Notes: generated from the letters alone by a model not told the origin. A stretch of 32,274 bases of DNA from Actinacidiphila oryziradicis (GCF_005047355.1 NZ_SUMC01000080.1:1-32274); one strand, 5' to 3'. Shown: positions 16,250 through 24,446, counted from the first letter of the stretch. Made by a program: numbers and translations.

Positions 16250-16464
16250 AGATTGTCCGAAAGATTCTGAGCCTGGCGTGAAGCAGGGTGGCGTCGCTCT
16301 CGCGGTGAGGGTGGTCTGACGGTTGCCCCGAGGCGGCACCCTGATCGACCGTGTTCCGCACCTGTACTGCGCACCATCCGGAGACGTCGACGCCGTCCTG
16401 GTCGTGCGTTACCCGCTGTGACCGCCCCAGAGCACCAACGGTGCAGGGGGGCCACATCGACGAA

Positions 16465-16580
16465 GGGTGCGGATCTTTTGAGGGTTTGGCCCCCCTGCGA
16501 TTTCGTACGGATCGAGTCCATGCGCCGCCACTGAGCCGTCGCGGCCGACCTTCCCGCCTGTGCCCCGCGGCACCCCGTTC
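16465..16580 (-). repeat. Left arm of a 116-bp inverted repeat
   Basis: The reverse complement of 16465-16580 matches 17624-17739 at 111 of 116 positions; weaker similarity continues about 20 bp further on the outer side of one arm. Both arms contain an ATG-led frame MDSIRTKSQ. The arms enclose the lipoprotein gene. The gap 16132-16877 otherwise holds only the dyad at 16234 and the short repeat at 16649; I see no gene in it. Confidence 0.92.
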
Positions 16581-16648
16581 GGCCGCATCGGCGCAGTACA
16601 GCCGGGCTGCTGAATCAAGAAACCCGCAGGTCACGCTCGTGCAAGACA

Positions 16649-16669
16649 CCCTCAAAAGATCTGCACCCA
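16649..16669 (+). repeat. Third, 21-bp copy of the repeat core
   Basis: The 21 bases at 16649-16669 (starting CCCTCAAAAGATC) are identical to 17720-17740, in direct orientation, and match the left arm at 16464-16484 inverted with two differences. So the lipoprotein gene also lies between direct copies of this core. Confidence 0.85.
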
Positions 16670-16877
16670 ACGGCATTCGCAGGTGTTGGCAATGCTCCGG
16701 TATCGATTGTCCTGACGTGTTGGGCGTTGCGCCACGGGGTTGTAACAGGCGCTGACGTGGGCTGTTGTCCATGCGAAAGTCGTTGCTGCCGCCGGTAGTT
16801 GCTTCCGTCCGGGGGCGGGATCGGACTCATCGCCACCGGATGGGGGGCGACACCGTCGAAAGCGAAAGAGGGACACC

Positions 16878-17534
16878 ATGCGTACCAGGACTGCTCGTTG
16901 GGGCCTGCCGACTGCTGTGCTCATCGCCGCGGGGCTGGCACTGACCGCGTGCGGGCCCAACGACGCGACCTTCGCCGCCGGATCCTCCACCAGTTCCTCC
17001 GTCCCCACGAGTTCCGCACAGCCCAGCGCCCAACCCATCGCCAAGAGCAGCCAAGGCTCCGCCAACGCCACGCCGTCGGGTACTCCCACGAAGTCTGGGG
17101 TGAGCTGCACCGACCAGATCAACTACGCGGGAGACCCGAGGTCCAACGCCGAAATCAACTCCATCGGCGAGCAGACCGGCCACTGCCCGCCGGTGTCCGC
17201 CTCCGCGGGGAGCGGCGTCGCCAACGCGGGTGACCACAGCACGATCGTCGGCACGCTGGGGTACCTCGCGCCCGGCAAGCTGATCGTCAAGCCCCAGAGC
17301 GGCGGCACCGACCAGGCATTCTTGGTCTCCAACGCCACTCAGATCCTCGGCGCGGCCGCGATCTGCTCCGACACCGACGGCCGCGTGACCATCGGCAACG
17401 ACGGCTACGGCACCTCGAAGTGCACCGTGGACCAGCTGGAGACGGCTGCCAAGACCGACAGCGTGACCGTCCGCGTCACCATGAACCCGCAGTCCGGCGG
17501 TGCCGAGACGGTCGAGGAGAAGTACCACCCGTAA
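16878..17534 (+). CDS. Lipoprotein of unknown function
   Basis: A 218-residue protein with a lipoprotein signal peptide: basic start, hydrophobic PTAVLIAAGLALTAC and lipobox L-T-A-C25, so it is anchored on the outer face of the membrane. Residues 30-73 are a Ser/Pro/Thr-rich linker. The C-terminal domain (about 75-218) has four Cys (SCTDQI, GHCPPV, AICSDT, SKCTVD) that could form two disulfides. I recognise no family; similar small secreted domains occur widely in Streptomyces. AGAGGGA precedes ATG 16878. The gene sits alone between the arms of a 116-bp inverted repeat, so it may have been carried there. Confidence 0.85.
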   Translation: MRTRTARWGLPTAVLIAAGLALTACGPNDATFAAGSSTSSSVPTSSAQPSAQPIAKSSQGSANATPSGTPTKSGVSCTDQINYAGDPRSNAEINSIGEQTGHCPPVSASAGSGVANAGDHSTIVGTLGYLAPGKLIVKPQSGGTDQAFLVSNATQILGAAAICSDTDGRVTIGNDGYGTSKCTVDQLETAAKTDSVTVRVTMNPQSGGAETVEEKYHP

Positions 17535-17544
17535 GCCCCCGCAC

Positions 17545-17568
17545 CCCACGCCATGCGCGCCCCGTGGG
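17545..17568 (+). terminator. Possible terminator after the lipoprotein gene
   Basis: CCCACG at 17545-17550 can pair with CGTGGG at 17563-17568 around a 12-nt GC-rich loop, 10 bases after the stop codon. Short stem, so only a candidate. Confidence 0.35.
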
Positions 17569-17623
17569 CCTCTCCCCGACCTACCGGGAGCGGGGACGCC
17601 CGGCCGTACCGCGCCGAGGGGCC

Positions 17624-17739
17624 GAACCGGGTGCCGCGGGGCACAGGCGGGAAGGTCGGCCGCGACGGCGCAGTGGCGGCGCATGGACTCGATCCGTACG
17701 AAATCGCAGGTGGGCCAGACCCTCAAAAGATCTGCACCC
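17624..17739 (+). repeat. Right arm of the 116-bp inverted repeat
   Basis: Partner of 16465-16580 (five mismatches). Directly after it, TGCACCCA at 17733-17740 and TGGGTGCA at 17749-17756 form an 8-bp dyad. The IS1380 transposase remnant ends 100 bp further on, so this arm could be near an end of that element. Confidence 0.92.
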
Positions 17740-17841
17740 ACCGACGAATGGGTGCACGTGTGGCTGCTGGCTGCCCCGGGCGCCGGGTTCCACGGTTCCG
17801 GAAGTGCTCGACTACTTGTCGGGGTGGGTTGATCCTGCTGG

Positions 17842-18125
17842 TCAGCCGGGGTTCGGCAGGGTCTGCAGCCGGGTGGAGGCCTTGGTGATCAGGTAGGTCC
17901 AGGGCCAGTGGCGGGCGAGGCGGAGTATGCGTCGGCGGCCGGTGGTGACCAGGCGGGCGGCGGCGGAGAACAATCTGAGGCGGATCTTCTTGAGTTCCCA
18001 GCGGCGGGCTTGGCCGGTCAGTGCGAGCATCGGCATCCAGGCCGGCAGGTCCAGAGCGAGCTGGATGATCTCCAGCCAGAGCTGGTTTGCCAGCTTGAGG
18101 TGGGCTCCGGGGAACAGTCCAACGG
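17842..18125 (-). pseudogene. IS1380-family transposase, C-terminal fragment
   Basis: The minus-strand frame ends LANQLWLEIIQLALDLPAWM, then RLRLFSAAARLVTTGRRRIL, RLARHWPWTYLI and a TGA after LQTLPNPG. This is the C terminus of actinobacterial IS1380-family transposases, where the run ending in RRRILRLA is highly conserved. Only about 95 residues remain of roughly 450 and the catalytic Asp residues are lost. Upstream it is fused to an unrelated integrase-like segment. Confidence 0.82.
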
Positions 18126-18137
18126 TCGCGTTCTGGG

Positions 18138-18275
18138 CTGGGACGGGGTTCCGTCGTTGTGCAGCACACGAGCCCAGTCCTCGACGTCGCGGCGGATGCC
18201 GACGGCGAGGCCGTCGAGTTTGGACTCTGGCCACCGCTCGATGTACGACGGCCGGTCATAGAGAAAGACGCCGAA
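18138..18275 (-). pseudogene. Possible tyrosine-recombinase N-terminal fragment
   Basis: The minus strand reads VFLYDRPSYIERWPESKLDG followed by LAVGIRRDVEDWARVLHNDG. This resembles the start of the core-binding domain of actinobacterial tyrosine integrases (a helix with IRRDVxxWxxVL after a variable leader). It is cut at about 18138, where IS1380 sequence begins in another frame. No catalytic residues remain. The family call is tentative. Confidence 0.45.
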
Positions 18276-18306
18276 GGTGCCCGAGAACTTCAGCGGTGCG
18301 CGCCCT

Positions 18307-18350
18307 GGCGTCCGGGTGCCGTGGCGGGGACGCCCCGGCGCCCGGACGCC
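18307..18350 (-). terminator. Hairpin terminator of the GT2-LAXTG unit
   Basis: GGCGTCCGGG at 18307-18316 pairs exactly with CCCGGACGCC at 18341-18350; the loop holds a second small hairpin (GGGGaCGCCCC). It lies six bases beyond the stop of the small LAXTG protein. Confidence 0.75.
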
Positions 18351-18355
18351 TGTGG

Positions 18356-18541
18356 TCACTCGCCCGCTACACGCACGTCGGCGCGGCGTCGGCGGGTGGA
18401 GGCGGCCCAGGTCATCACCGCGCCGGCGACCAGGGCGATGCTGGCGGCCAGCAGCAGCTGGCCGGTGTTCGACGCACCAGTGGAGGCCAGGGTCGCGCCG
18501 CCCGCGACGGTGCCGCCGGCTATGCCGGAGGTGTACTTCAT
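18356..18541 (-). CDS. Small LAXTG-type membrane protein
   Basis: A 61-residue protein starting MKYTSGIAGG. It contains LASTG at residues 18-22, then a hydrophobic helix (GQLLLAASIALVAGAVMTWA) and a basic tail STRRRR. LAXTG-helix-basic is the sorting signal recognised by class E sortases in Streptomyces. There is no export signal before it: the protein is almost only a sorting signal. It starts 12 bases after the glycosyltransferase stop codon and shares its transcript. Small proteins of this kind beside GT2 glycosyltransferases are familiar in Streptomyces, though their role is unknown to me. The ribosome binding site is weak (GAGC). Confidence 0.72.
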   Translation of the reverse strand: MKYTSGIAGGTVAGGATLASTGASNTGQLLLAASIALVAGAVMTWAASTRRRRADVRVAGE

Positions 18542-18553
18542 GGCTTGCTCATT

Positions 18554-19618
18554 TCATTTCCAGGCGGAGACCCGCGTGAGATAGGACTTGGCGGCCGAGG
18601 ACAGCAGCCAGTAGTTGCGCACGGTGGAGAACAACACTTCGGGGAGGAGCGCGCACTCGACGAGGACGGCCTTCCAGCCGAGATGCCGCACCCTGAACCC
18701 CGCGTACACCGCCCAGAACGCGATCAGCGCGAACCAGACCGGGTCGAAGAGATACCCGTGCTGGGCCATGAGGCCCAGCGAGATCAACCCCCATCCGATG
18801 GAGTAGGCGAAGCCCACGAAGCCCATCAAGATGGTGAGGATGGAGTACCAGGTGTGCCGCGTCCAGCCGCGCTGGCGCAGCGTGTCCACGGTGCCCCGCA
18901 TCCAGCGCTCGCGCTGCTGGACGAGTTCGCGCAGCGTCGGCATGAGGTCGGTGTAGGCGACGCACATCTGATTGGCGGTAATCTTCCAGCCGGATTCCTT
19001 GAGGGCGAGCGTGGTCTCGTAGTCCTCGACGAGATTGGCGTGGTCCTCCCAGAAGACCTCGCCGCGCCAGTGGAGCACGCTCTGCAGCGCCTCGGCCCGG
19101 TAGAAGGAGCCCGCACCGGACATGCTGTGGATGTCGCGCCGGTAGCGGGAGCGTGAGTAGCGGCCGTATTCGATGATCTGCATGCCCGTCAGATAGCGCT
19201 GCCAGGGGCTGTTCCACAGATCGGTGCGGCCGAGGCAGGTGGCGCTCACGCCCCCGAGCCGCGGGTCGGACTGGATGACGCGGCGGGCGCGCGCGAGGAA
19301 TTGGTGGTGCAGGCTGGTGTCCGCGTCCATGACGAGCAGGTACCTCGCGGTCGTCACGAGCCTGCCGTCGGAGGCCGCGGCACAGAGCCACCGGATGCCG
19401 TGGTTGAGGGCGCCCGCCTTCTTGTGCGGGTTGTGCGGCACGTTGAGGATGACAGTACGGGGCGCGCCGGGCCGGGCGGCGAACGTGCGGGCGTAGTCCT
19501 CGGTGCGGTCGGTGGAGTTGTTGACCACGACCAGGATCAGATCGGGACGGTGGGTCTGCCCGGCCAGGGAGTCCAGGGCGAGCAGGATGCCCGCCTCCTC
19601 GTTACGAGCCGGGACGAC
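18554..19618 (-). pseudogene. Family 2 membrane glycosyltransferase, 5' end lost
   Basis: A processive-type GT2 enzyme related to cellulose/hyaluronan synthases, which would polymerise a polysaccharide at the membrane. Visible are VVPARNEEAG, VVVNNSTDRTED, the metal-binding DAD in LLVMDADTS, the ED in VEDYETTLA and the acceptor motif QQRERWMRG (QxxRW). C-terminal membrane helices follow (SILTILMGFVGFAYSIGWGL, and WFALIAFWAVYAGF). The conserved frame reaches 19618, at the very start of the GT domain (VVPARN), and then meets transposase sequence; any N-terminal membrane segment and the native start are gone. An internal GTG at 19528 could start translation but would drop the first nucleotide-binding strand. 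Coupled to the LAXTG protein downstream. Confidence 0.83.
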
Positions 19619-20510
19619 GCTGCTGCGCCTGGCCTACCTCGCCGTCACGAATACGTTCTCTCCGATCCGCCTGCTGCCGATGTCCAATCGCGAACCGGCG
19701 ACCGAGATACTGGCCTTGAGGCATCAGCTCGCGATCTCGAAGCGCCAGAGCGCCAGGCCCGCGTTCACGGTGGAGGACCGGTTCCTTCTCGCCGGTCTTC
19801 TCCACAGTTCACCGAGGGAGACGTTGCGGCGCATGCAGTTGCTGGTGCGGCCGGGACACGATCCTGCGCTGGCACCGCGATCTGCTGAAACGGCGCCACG
19901 CCGCCGGTTGCGTGCCGCGCCGCCGGGAGCGGCCACGCACGGTGCGCTCCATCCGGGCCCTGGCGCTGCGCCTGGCGAGAGAGAACCCCACCTGGGCTAT
20001 CGGAGAGTGCACGGGAACTGGCAGTCCTGGGCGTGAAGGTAAGGAGGCGCCACTGCGCACCCAACGGCAGCCTGGGTGGTGCAGCTCGGATGAACCCCGT
20101 CATGGCCTGGAGGGACACGGGCGCGCGAGCGAATTTCCTGATCCGCGACCGGGACTCGAAGTACACCGCGGCATTCGACACTGCTTTCCAGGACGCGGGC
20201 GCGCGTGGTCACCACGGACAACCGGACGCCAAGAATGAACTCGATCATGGAACGCTGGGTACAGACCTGCCAGCACGAACTGCTGGACCGCACTTTGATC
20301 TGGAACCAGCGCCAAATCCTCCAAGTACTCCGCGAGTTCGAGCAGTTCTATAACGGCAACCGATCCCACCCAACCCTCAGCCATGCAGCATCGCTGCGCG
20401 CACTTCCTGAACCGATCACCGATCCAGACAGAATCACCCGCCTCGGCGTCCGACGACACGACCGACTCAACGGTCGGTTACACGAGTACCGACACGCCTG
20501 CCGACCTGCT
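19619..20510 (+). pseudogene. Integrase-core (IS481/IS3-like) transposase, decayed
   Basis: Consecutive frames give the Streptomyces integrase-core transposase in order: LLRLAYLAVTNTFSPIRLLP, EILALRHQLAISKRQ, ILRWHRDLLKRRHAA, RTVRSIRALALRLARENPTW, then FLIRDRDSKYTAAFD, TPRMNSIMERWVQTCQHELL, WNQRQILQVLREFEQFYN and RRHDRLNGRLHEYRHA. Frameshifts are seen near 19855 (extra G in RPD-TILRW), 19993 and 20018 (missing G), and near 20204. A large part of the central catalytic domain, with the first Asp, is deleted between about 20040 and 20090. The second Asp (RDRDSKY) and the Glu (MNSIMERW) remain. Its 5' edge abuts the truncated glycosyltransferase at 19618. Confidence 0.85.
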
Positions 20511-20678
20511 CAGATGATTTATCGGCACCCGCAGTCTTCATGCCCGGGGCGCCCCGCGTCGCACCACACGCTGGCATGCCACATGTCGGCCGGACGCCTG
20601 CGGGCCGAGCAGGCCGTTGAACCATCGGGGATTTCTGTGATGCATACATTCGGAGGGATAGGGGCAGGCGATCCGAAG

Positions 20679-20695
20679 CCGCGAGGTGTTCGCGG
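20679..20695. promoter_or_regulatory. Dyad upstream of gvpO
   Basis: CCGCGAggtgtTCGCGG is a perfect 6-5-6 dyad, 38 bp before the gvpO start. It is the only symmetry in the 220 bp between the transposase relic and the gas vesicle cluster. Role inferred from position only. Confidence 0.35.
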
Positions 20696-20733
20696 TAGAT
20701 TCGTCAATTACCCCGACATCATTGGACTGGAGC

Positions 20734-21027
20734 ATGGCGGCGAAAGACGGCAAGGACGACGACCCGGGTGTTCGGATCTCGATGCCTGAGGCGATGCGCG
20801 CAGCAACCGCCCAGCTATCCGAATTGCTTCAGAGTGAGCCCGGAGGAGTTTCCGCTCTGAAGTCCACGGACCGTGGATGGACCGCGAATGTGGAAGTCGT
20901 GGAGATCGCAAGGATTCCTGACACCACCAGCGTGATGGCGTCCTATCGCGTCGATCTCGACGGCAGGGGCCGCATCGTCGCCTACGAACGCACCCACCGG
21001 TACGCCAGGGGCCAGGTTGACCGCTGA
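20734..21027 (+). CDS. gvpO: Gas vesicle protein GvpO
   Basis: A 97-residue accessory protein, conserved at the head of actinobacterial gas vesicle clusters; in haloarchaea GvpO affects gvp expression. The diagnostic block is complete: GWTANVEVVEIARIPDTTSV, MASYRVDLD and the terminal RYARGQVDR. ATG 20734 matches the usual start; the ribosome binding site (GGAGC) lies very close to it. It is separated from gvpA by 112 bp containing a small hairpin. Its promoter must lie just after the transposase relic. Confidence 0.92.
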   Translation: MAAKDGKDDDPGVRISMPEAMRAATAQLSELLQSEPGGVSALKSTDRGWTANVEVVEIARIPDTTSVMASYRVDLDGRGRIVAYERTHRYARGQVDR

Positions 21028-21033
21028 CACACG

Positions 21034-21050
21034 GGTCCACGGCGTGGACC
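21034..21050. repeat. Hairpin between gvpO and gvpA
   Basis: GGTCCAC at 21034-21040 pairs with GTGGACC at 21044-21050 around GGC, seven bases after the gvpO stop. It could be a weak terminator or attenuator that sets gvpO apart from the structural genes, or a transcript-end stabiliser. Confidence 0.5.
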
Positions 21051-21139
21051 GGCCCCCTCCGTATCAAGGTCCGGCCTCCTCCGACAGGCCCGTTCCGGAA
21101 GGCTCCGCCAGGAGTCCGAAGAGGAAAGGATGATCCAGC

Positions 21140-21604
21140 GTGAGTGTTGCCACGCACAGCAGTTCCGCAGTCGCCGGAGGCAGCAACTCCGGGAATCTCT
21201 ACGACGTCCTCGAACTGATACTGGACCGAGGACTCGTCATCGACGCCTTCGTGCGCGTCTCCCTGGTGGGGATCGAGATCCTCAAGATCGACGTGCGCGT
21301 GGTGGTGGCCAGCGTCGACACGTATCTGCGTTTCGCTGAGGCGTGCAACCGCCTCGATCTGGAGTCAGGCCGCAAGGCGCCTTCCCAGCTGACCGATCTG
21401 GTCGGGGATGCGACGGAGTCCGGCGCCAAGGGCAAGTCGAAGGGCGCGCTTGCCGGAGCCATGGAGGCGATCAGCGACGGCCTGCACAGCGGCGGTGACT
21501 CCGATGGGGAGAAGTCCGATGCGGAGAAGAGGGAACGCAAGGCCGCCCCCTCGTCCTCCTCGAGCAGCGGCCGCCGCACGGCGTCGCGCCGCCGGGAGGA
21601 GTAG
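21140..21604 (+). CDS. gvpA: Gas vesicle structural protein GvpA
   Basis: Main shell protein, forming the ribs of the gas vesicle wall. The GvpA core is at residues 19-74: NLYDVLELILDRGLVIDAFV, RVSLVGIEILKIDVRVVVAS and VDTYLRFAEACNRLDLE. Unlike cyanobacterial GvpA (about 70 residues), this protein has an 80-residue hydrophilic C-terminal extension rich in Ser, Lys and Arg, as in other Streptomyces GvpA. GTG 21140 is preceded by AAGGA. It overlaps the ribosome binding site of gvpF (GGAGGA), so expression is coupled. Confidence 0.93.
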   Translation: MSVATHSSSAVAGGSNSGNLYDVLELILDRGLVIDAFVRVSLVGIEILKIDVRVVVASVDTYLRFAEACNRLDLESGRKAPSQLTDLVGDATESGAKGKSKGALAGAMEAISDGLHSGGDSDGEKSDAEKRERKAAPSSSSSSGRRTASRRREE

Positions 21605-21607
21605 CAC

Positions 21608-22321
21608 GTGTCCACCTATGTCTATGCGATCGCCGGCGTGGGGCACCCGCTCCGACTGGACGGCGTCCGTGGAGTCGGTGAACCCGCCCGCGAGATCCGG
21701 GTCCTGGGGGCTGGTCCGCTGGGCGTCGTCGCCAGCGACGCGCCCGATGGTCTGCGGGCGAAGCGACGGGATCTGCTGGCGCACCAGCGGGTGCTGGACC
21801 GTCTCCTCGAGGACGGGACGGTGTTGCCGATGCGCTTCGGACTGGTCGCGGCCGACGACGAGGCGGTCGTCGCGGCGATCGCCGGCGGAAGTGAGGGGTA
21901 CGCGGAGCGGCTTGCCGAGATCGACGGCTGCCGGGAGTACAACGTCAAGGTCACCCGCTCCGAGGACGATTTGCTGCGTCAGGTCATTGAGGAGGTCCCG
22001 GAAGCACGGCGGCTCAACGATCTCACCCGCGCACATCCCGCCGATCACGGCCAGAAGATGGCGCTGGGCGAAATCCTCGCCGGCGAGGTGCGGGCACGGC
22101 AGGATCACGACGCCCGCGAGATCCTCGCCCACCTGGCGCCCTGCGCCGTACGCCACAGCGAAGGGGAGCCGACCGGCTCGTGCTTCCTGAGCACCTCCTT
22201 CCTTGTGAGCCGCGACCAAGCACCGGCGTTCGTGCAGGCGGTGCAGGAGGAAGCCGAGCGGCGCGACGATTTCTATTCCTTCAAGCTGAACGGTCCGCTG
22301 CCGCCGTACAGCTTCGTCTGA
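21608..22321 (+). CDS. gvpF: Gas vesicle protein GvpF
   Basis: A 237-residue member of the GvpL/GvpF family, needed for assembly; it binds GvpA and may act as a chaperone or nucleation factor. Family marks are the start STYVYAIAGV, VLPMRFGLVA, the helical middle domain and the end DDFYSFKLNGPLPPYSFV. GTG 21608 follows the gvpA stop by four codon positions and uses the GGAGGA inside the gvpA 3' end. It is a paralogue of gvpL downstream. Confidence 0.93.
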   Translation: MSTYVYAIAGVGHPLRLDGVRGVGEPAREIRVLGAGPLGVVASDAPDGLRAKRRDLLAHQRVLDRLLEDGTVLPMRFGLVAADDEAVVAAIAGGSEGYAERLAEIDGCREYNVKVTRSEDDLLRQVIEEVPEARRLNDLTRAHPADHGQKMALGEILAGEVRARQDHDAREILAHLAPCAVRHSEGEPTGSCFLSTSFLVSRDQAPAFVQAVQEEAERRDDFYSFKLNGPLPPYSFV

Positions 22322-22388
22322 CCTTCATCCCGTGCGGCTCCGGCCATTCGACCGGTTGGACCGCGCCTGCGCGCAAGGGAGTTCCGGT

Positions 22389-22643
22389 ATGGGCCTCATC
22401 ACCGGTTTGCTCACGCTGCCCCTCGCACCGCTGCGCGGAACGGCGTGGGTGCTCGACCAGGTGATCACCCAAGCAGAACGCGAGTTCTACGACCCGGAGC
22501 CGGTGCGCAGGGAGCTGGCCGACCTGGAGAGAGAACTACTGGAGGGGCGGATCGACGAGGAGGAGTTCGACGCATCCGAGGACGAACTGCTCGACAAGCT
22601 GGAGTGGCTGGAGGCCCGGCAGCGGCGTCTGTCCGCTCACTGA
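22389..22643 (+). CDS. gvpG: Gas vesicle protein GvpG
   Basis: An 84-residue protein with the GvpG pattern: hydrophobic start MGLITGLLTLPLAPLRGTAW, then an amphipathic, acidic coiled-coil-like helix (YDPEPVRRELADLERELLEG, DELLDKLEWLEARQRRL). GvpG is an assembly factor that works with GvpF/GvpL. ATG 22389 has GGGAG upstream and gives the canonical length; the open frame 19 codons further upstream lacks family similarity. Third structural position in the cluster. Confidence 0.9.
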   Translation: MGLITGLLTLPLAPLRGTAWVLDQVITQAEREFYDPEPVRRELADLERELLEGRIDEEEFDASEDELLDKLEWLEARQRRLSAH

Positions 22644-22670
22644 CCGAGGAGAGAACGAGGTTCACGGAAG

Positions 22671-23261
22671 ATGATGATCAACGCGAAGATCGGGACGGCC
22701 CTGGTGGGTGGATACCTACTGGGACGCACCAAGAAGGCGAAACTCGCCCTCGGACTGGGCATGTTCCTGGCCGGGAAGAAACTCAGCCTGGATCCGGACG
22801 CGATCAAGAAGGCGGTCGCGCAGTCGCCGGTGCTGGGTGAACTCAACAGCCAGGTGCGCGAGCAGATACTCGGCGCCACCAAGACGGCCGCCAAGGGCGC
22901 TCTCACCAAACGGGTCAGCGGACTGGCCGATACGCTGCGCGAGCGCACCCTCAGCCTGGAAGGCGGTGCCGGCGGCGAGCAGGACGAGGCCGCCGGCGAA
23001 GCGGAACAGGACCGCGCTGCCCGCGGCGACGACGAGGACGAGACGCAGGCCGGAGACGCCCCGGCACGTAAGACCGGCCGCCGCGCCGGCTCAGGAACCG
23101 GCAAAGCCCGCAAGAGCACCGCCCCGGCCCGGAAGACGGCTTCCGGCGGCGGCAAGCCGGCGGCGCGGACGCCAGGCAAGGCATCGGGCACCGCCCGCAA
23201 GACAGCCTCTCGTCCTGCGTCATCCCGCAGGACCAGCGGCGGAGGTGACGACAATGTCTGA
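22671..23261 (+). CDS. gvpY: Gas vesicle cluster protein GvpY
   Basis: A 196-residue protein matching the Streptomyces cluster-specific gvpY by position and composition. Residues 1-45 hold a glycine-rich hydrophobic segment (TALVGGYLLGRTKKAKLALG, LGMFLAGKK). Residues 48-100 are helical. The C-terminal 90 residues are low-complexity Lys/Arg/Ala/Gly with Lys-Thr repeats (ARKTGRRAG, ARKTASGGG), like histone H1 tails. No catalytic motif is visible and the molecular role is unknown. The start may be ATG 22671 or the next codon; both follow GAGG. The last 8 nt overlap gvpZ. Confidence 0.82.
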   Translation: MMINAKIGTALVGGYLLGRTKKAKLALGLGMFLAGKKLSLDPDAIKKAVAQSPVLGELNSQVREQILGATKTAAKGALTKRVSGLADTLRERTLSLEGGAGGEQDEAAGEAEQDRAARGDDEDETQAGDAPARKTGRRAGSGTGKARKSTAPARKTASGGGKPAARTPGKASGTARKTASRPASSRRTSGGGDDNV

Positions 23262-24414
23262 GTCCGCACTGCGTTCCCTCAAGGGCACGCTGACCGACAG
23301 CCCCGAGGCCGACCGGCTCCGTGCGGAGCTCCAGGGATACTTGCAGGCCCGCGCTCGGAGGGCCGTCTCAGACCTCGGCGCCAAGCTGGGCGAAAGGATC
23401 AGCAGCCTCGGTGAGGGGGAGGCCGGCGGCCTGGCCGGCCCTCTCGCCAAAGGCGGCAAGGCCCTCAGTGAGGGCAAGTCACCCGCCCAGGCCCTCACCT
23501 CTGCCGGAGCGTCACATCTGAAGGACACCATGAAGGAAAAGGTCAAGGGCCTCTTCGGCAAGAGCCGCAAGAGCGGCGGCGGGAAGTCCAAGAGCATCAC
23601 GATCGTCGAGGACATCGACGTCGGCGTGCCTGTCCGCGAGGCCTACGACCAGTGGACGCAGTTCCAGGAGTTCAGCACCTTCGCCAAGGGTGTCGTCAGC
23701 GTCGAGAAGACCGACGACACCAGCAGCAACTGGAAGGTGAAGGTCGCCAAGTCCACCCGGAGCTGGAAGGCTAATGTCACCGAGCAGATCCCCGACGAGC
23801 GCATCGCGTGGACCACCGAGGGCGCCAAGGGCACCGTCAAGGGTGTGGTGACCTTCCACCGCATCACCGAGGACCTGACGCGTGTGCTGCTGGTCCTGGA
23901 GTATTTCCCCCACGGGCTGTTCGAGAAGACCGGCAACATCTGGCGCGTCCAGGGACGCCGGGCGCGCCTGGACCTCAAGCTCTACCGCAAGTTCATCATG
24001 ATGCGCGGCGAGGCCACCGATGGCTGGCGCGGCGAGATCCGCGACGGCGAGGTGGTTGTCGACCACGAGGAGGCGGTCGAAGAGGAGGAGCGCGCAGAGC
24101 GGGGCGCGGGGAACAGCAACGACGCCGACCGGCCGGACGACGCCGATGGCGAACGGCCGGACGACGACGAGGAATTGGAGGACCGGGACGCCGAGGACGG
24201 TGACCTGCCCGAGGACGAGTTGCAGGACGAGGATCTCCCCGACGACGAGATCGACGAGGAGGACCTTCCGGAGGACGAGATCGACGAGGAAGAACCCGAG
24301 GCCGCCGACGCGGAGCCCGAGGACGAGCTCGACGACGACGCCGAGCCCGAGGACGACGCCGACCGAGCGCCGGGCCGCCGTTCCCGCAGGCGTTCCACCA
24401 CGGTCCGTCGCTGA
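23254..24414 (+). CDS. gvpZ: Gas vesicle cluster protein GvpZ, SRPBCC domain with acidic tail
   Basis: A 386-residue protein. Residues 1-105 are helical and charged. Residues 113-265 form an SRPBCC/polyketide-cyclase-type domain (SITIVEDIDVGVPVREAYDQ, FQEFSTFAKGVVSVEKTDD, ERIAWTTEGAKGTVKGVVTF), a fold that usually binds hydrophobic ligands. Residues 275-375 are a very acidic Asp/Glu/Pro tail with repeats such as DLPEDEIDEEEP. The end is basic (RRSRRRSTTVRR). ATG 23254 overlaps the gvpY stop and uses GGAGGTGA at 23241-23248. The acidic tail could pair with the basic tails of GvpY or GvpA; that is an inference. Confidence 0.85.
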   Translation: MSESALRSLKGTLTDSPEADRLRAELQGYLQARARRAVSDLGAKLGERISSLGEGEAGGLAGPLAKGGKALSEGKSPAQALTSAGASHLKDTMKEKVKGLFGKSRKSGGGKSKSITIVEDIDVGVPVREAYDQWTQFQEFSTFAKGVVSVEKTDDTSSNWKVKVAKSTRSWKANVTEQIPDERIAWTTEGAKGTVKGVVTFHRITEDLTRVLLVLEYFPHGLFEKTGNIWRVQGRRARLDLKLYRKFIMMRGEATDGWRGEIRDGEVVVDHEEAVEEEERAERGAGNSNDADRPDDADGERPDDDEELEDRDAEDGDLPEDELQDEDLPDDEIDEEDLPEDEIDEEEPEAADAEPEDELDDDAEPEDDADRAPGRRSRRRSTTVRR

Positions 24415-24446
24415 CGGGCCCCGACCGCAGACAGGGCTGACGACAC

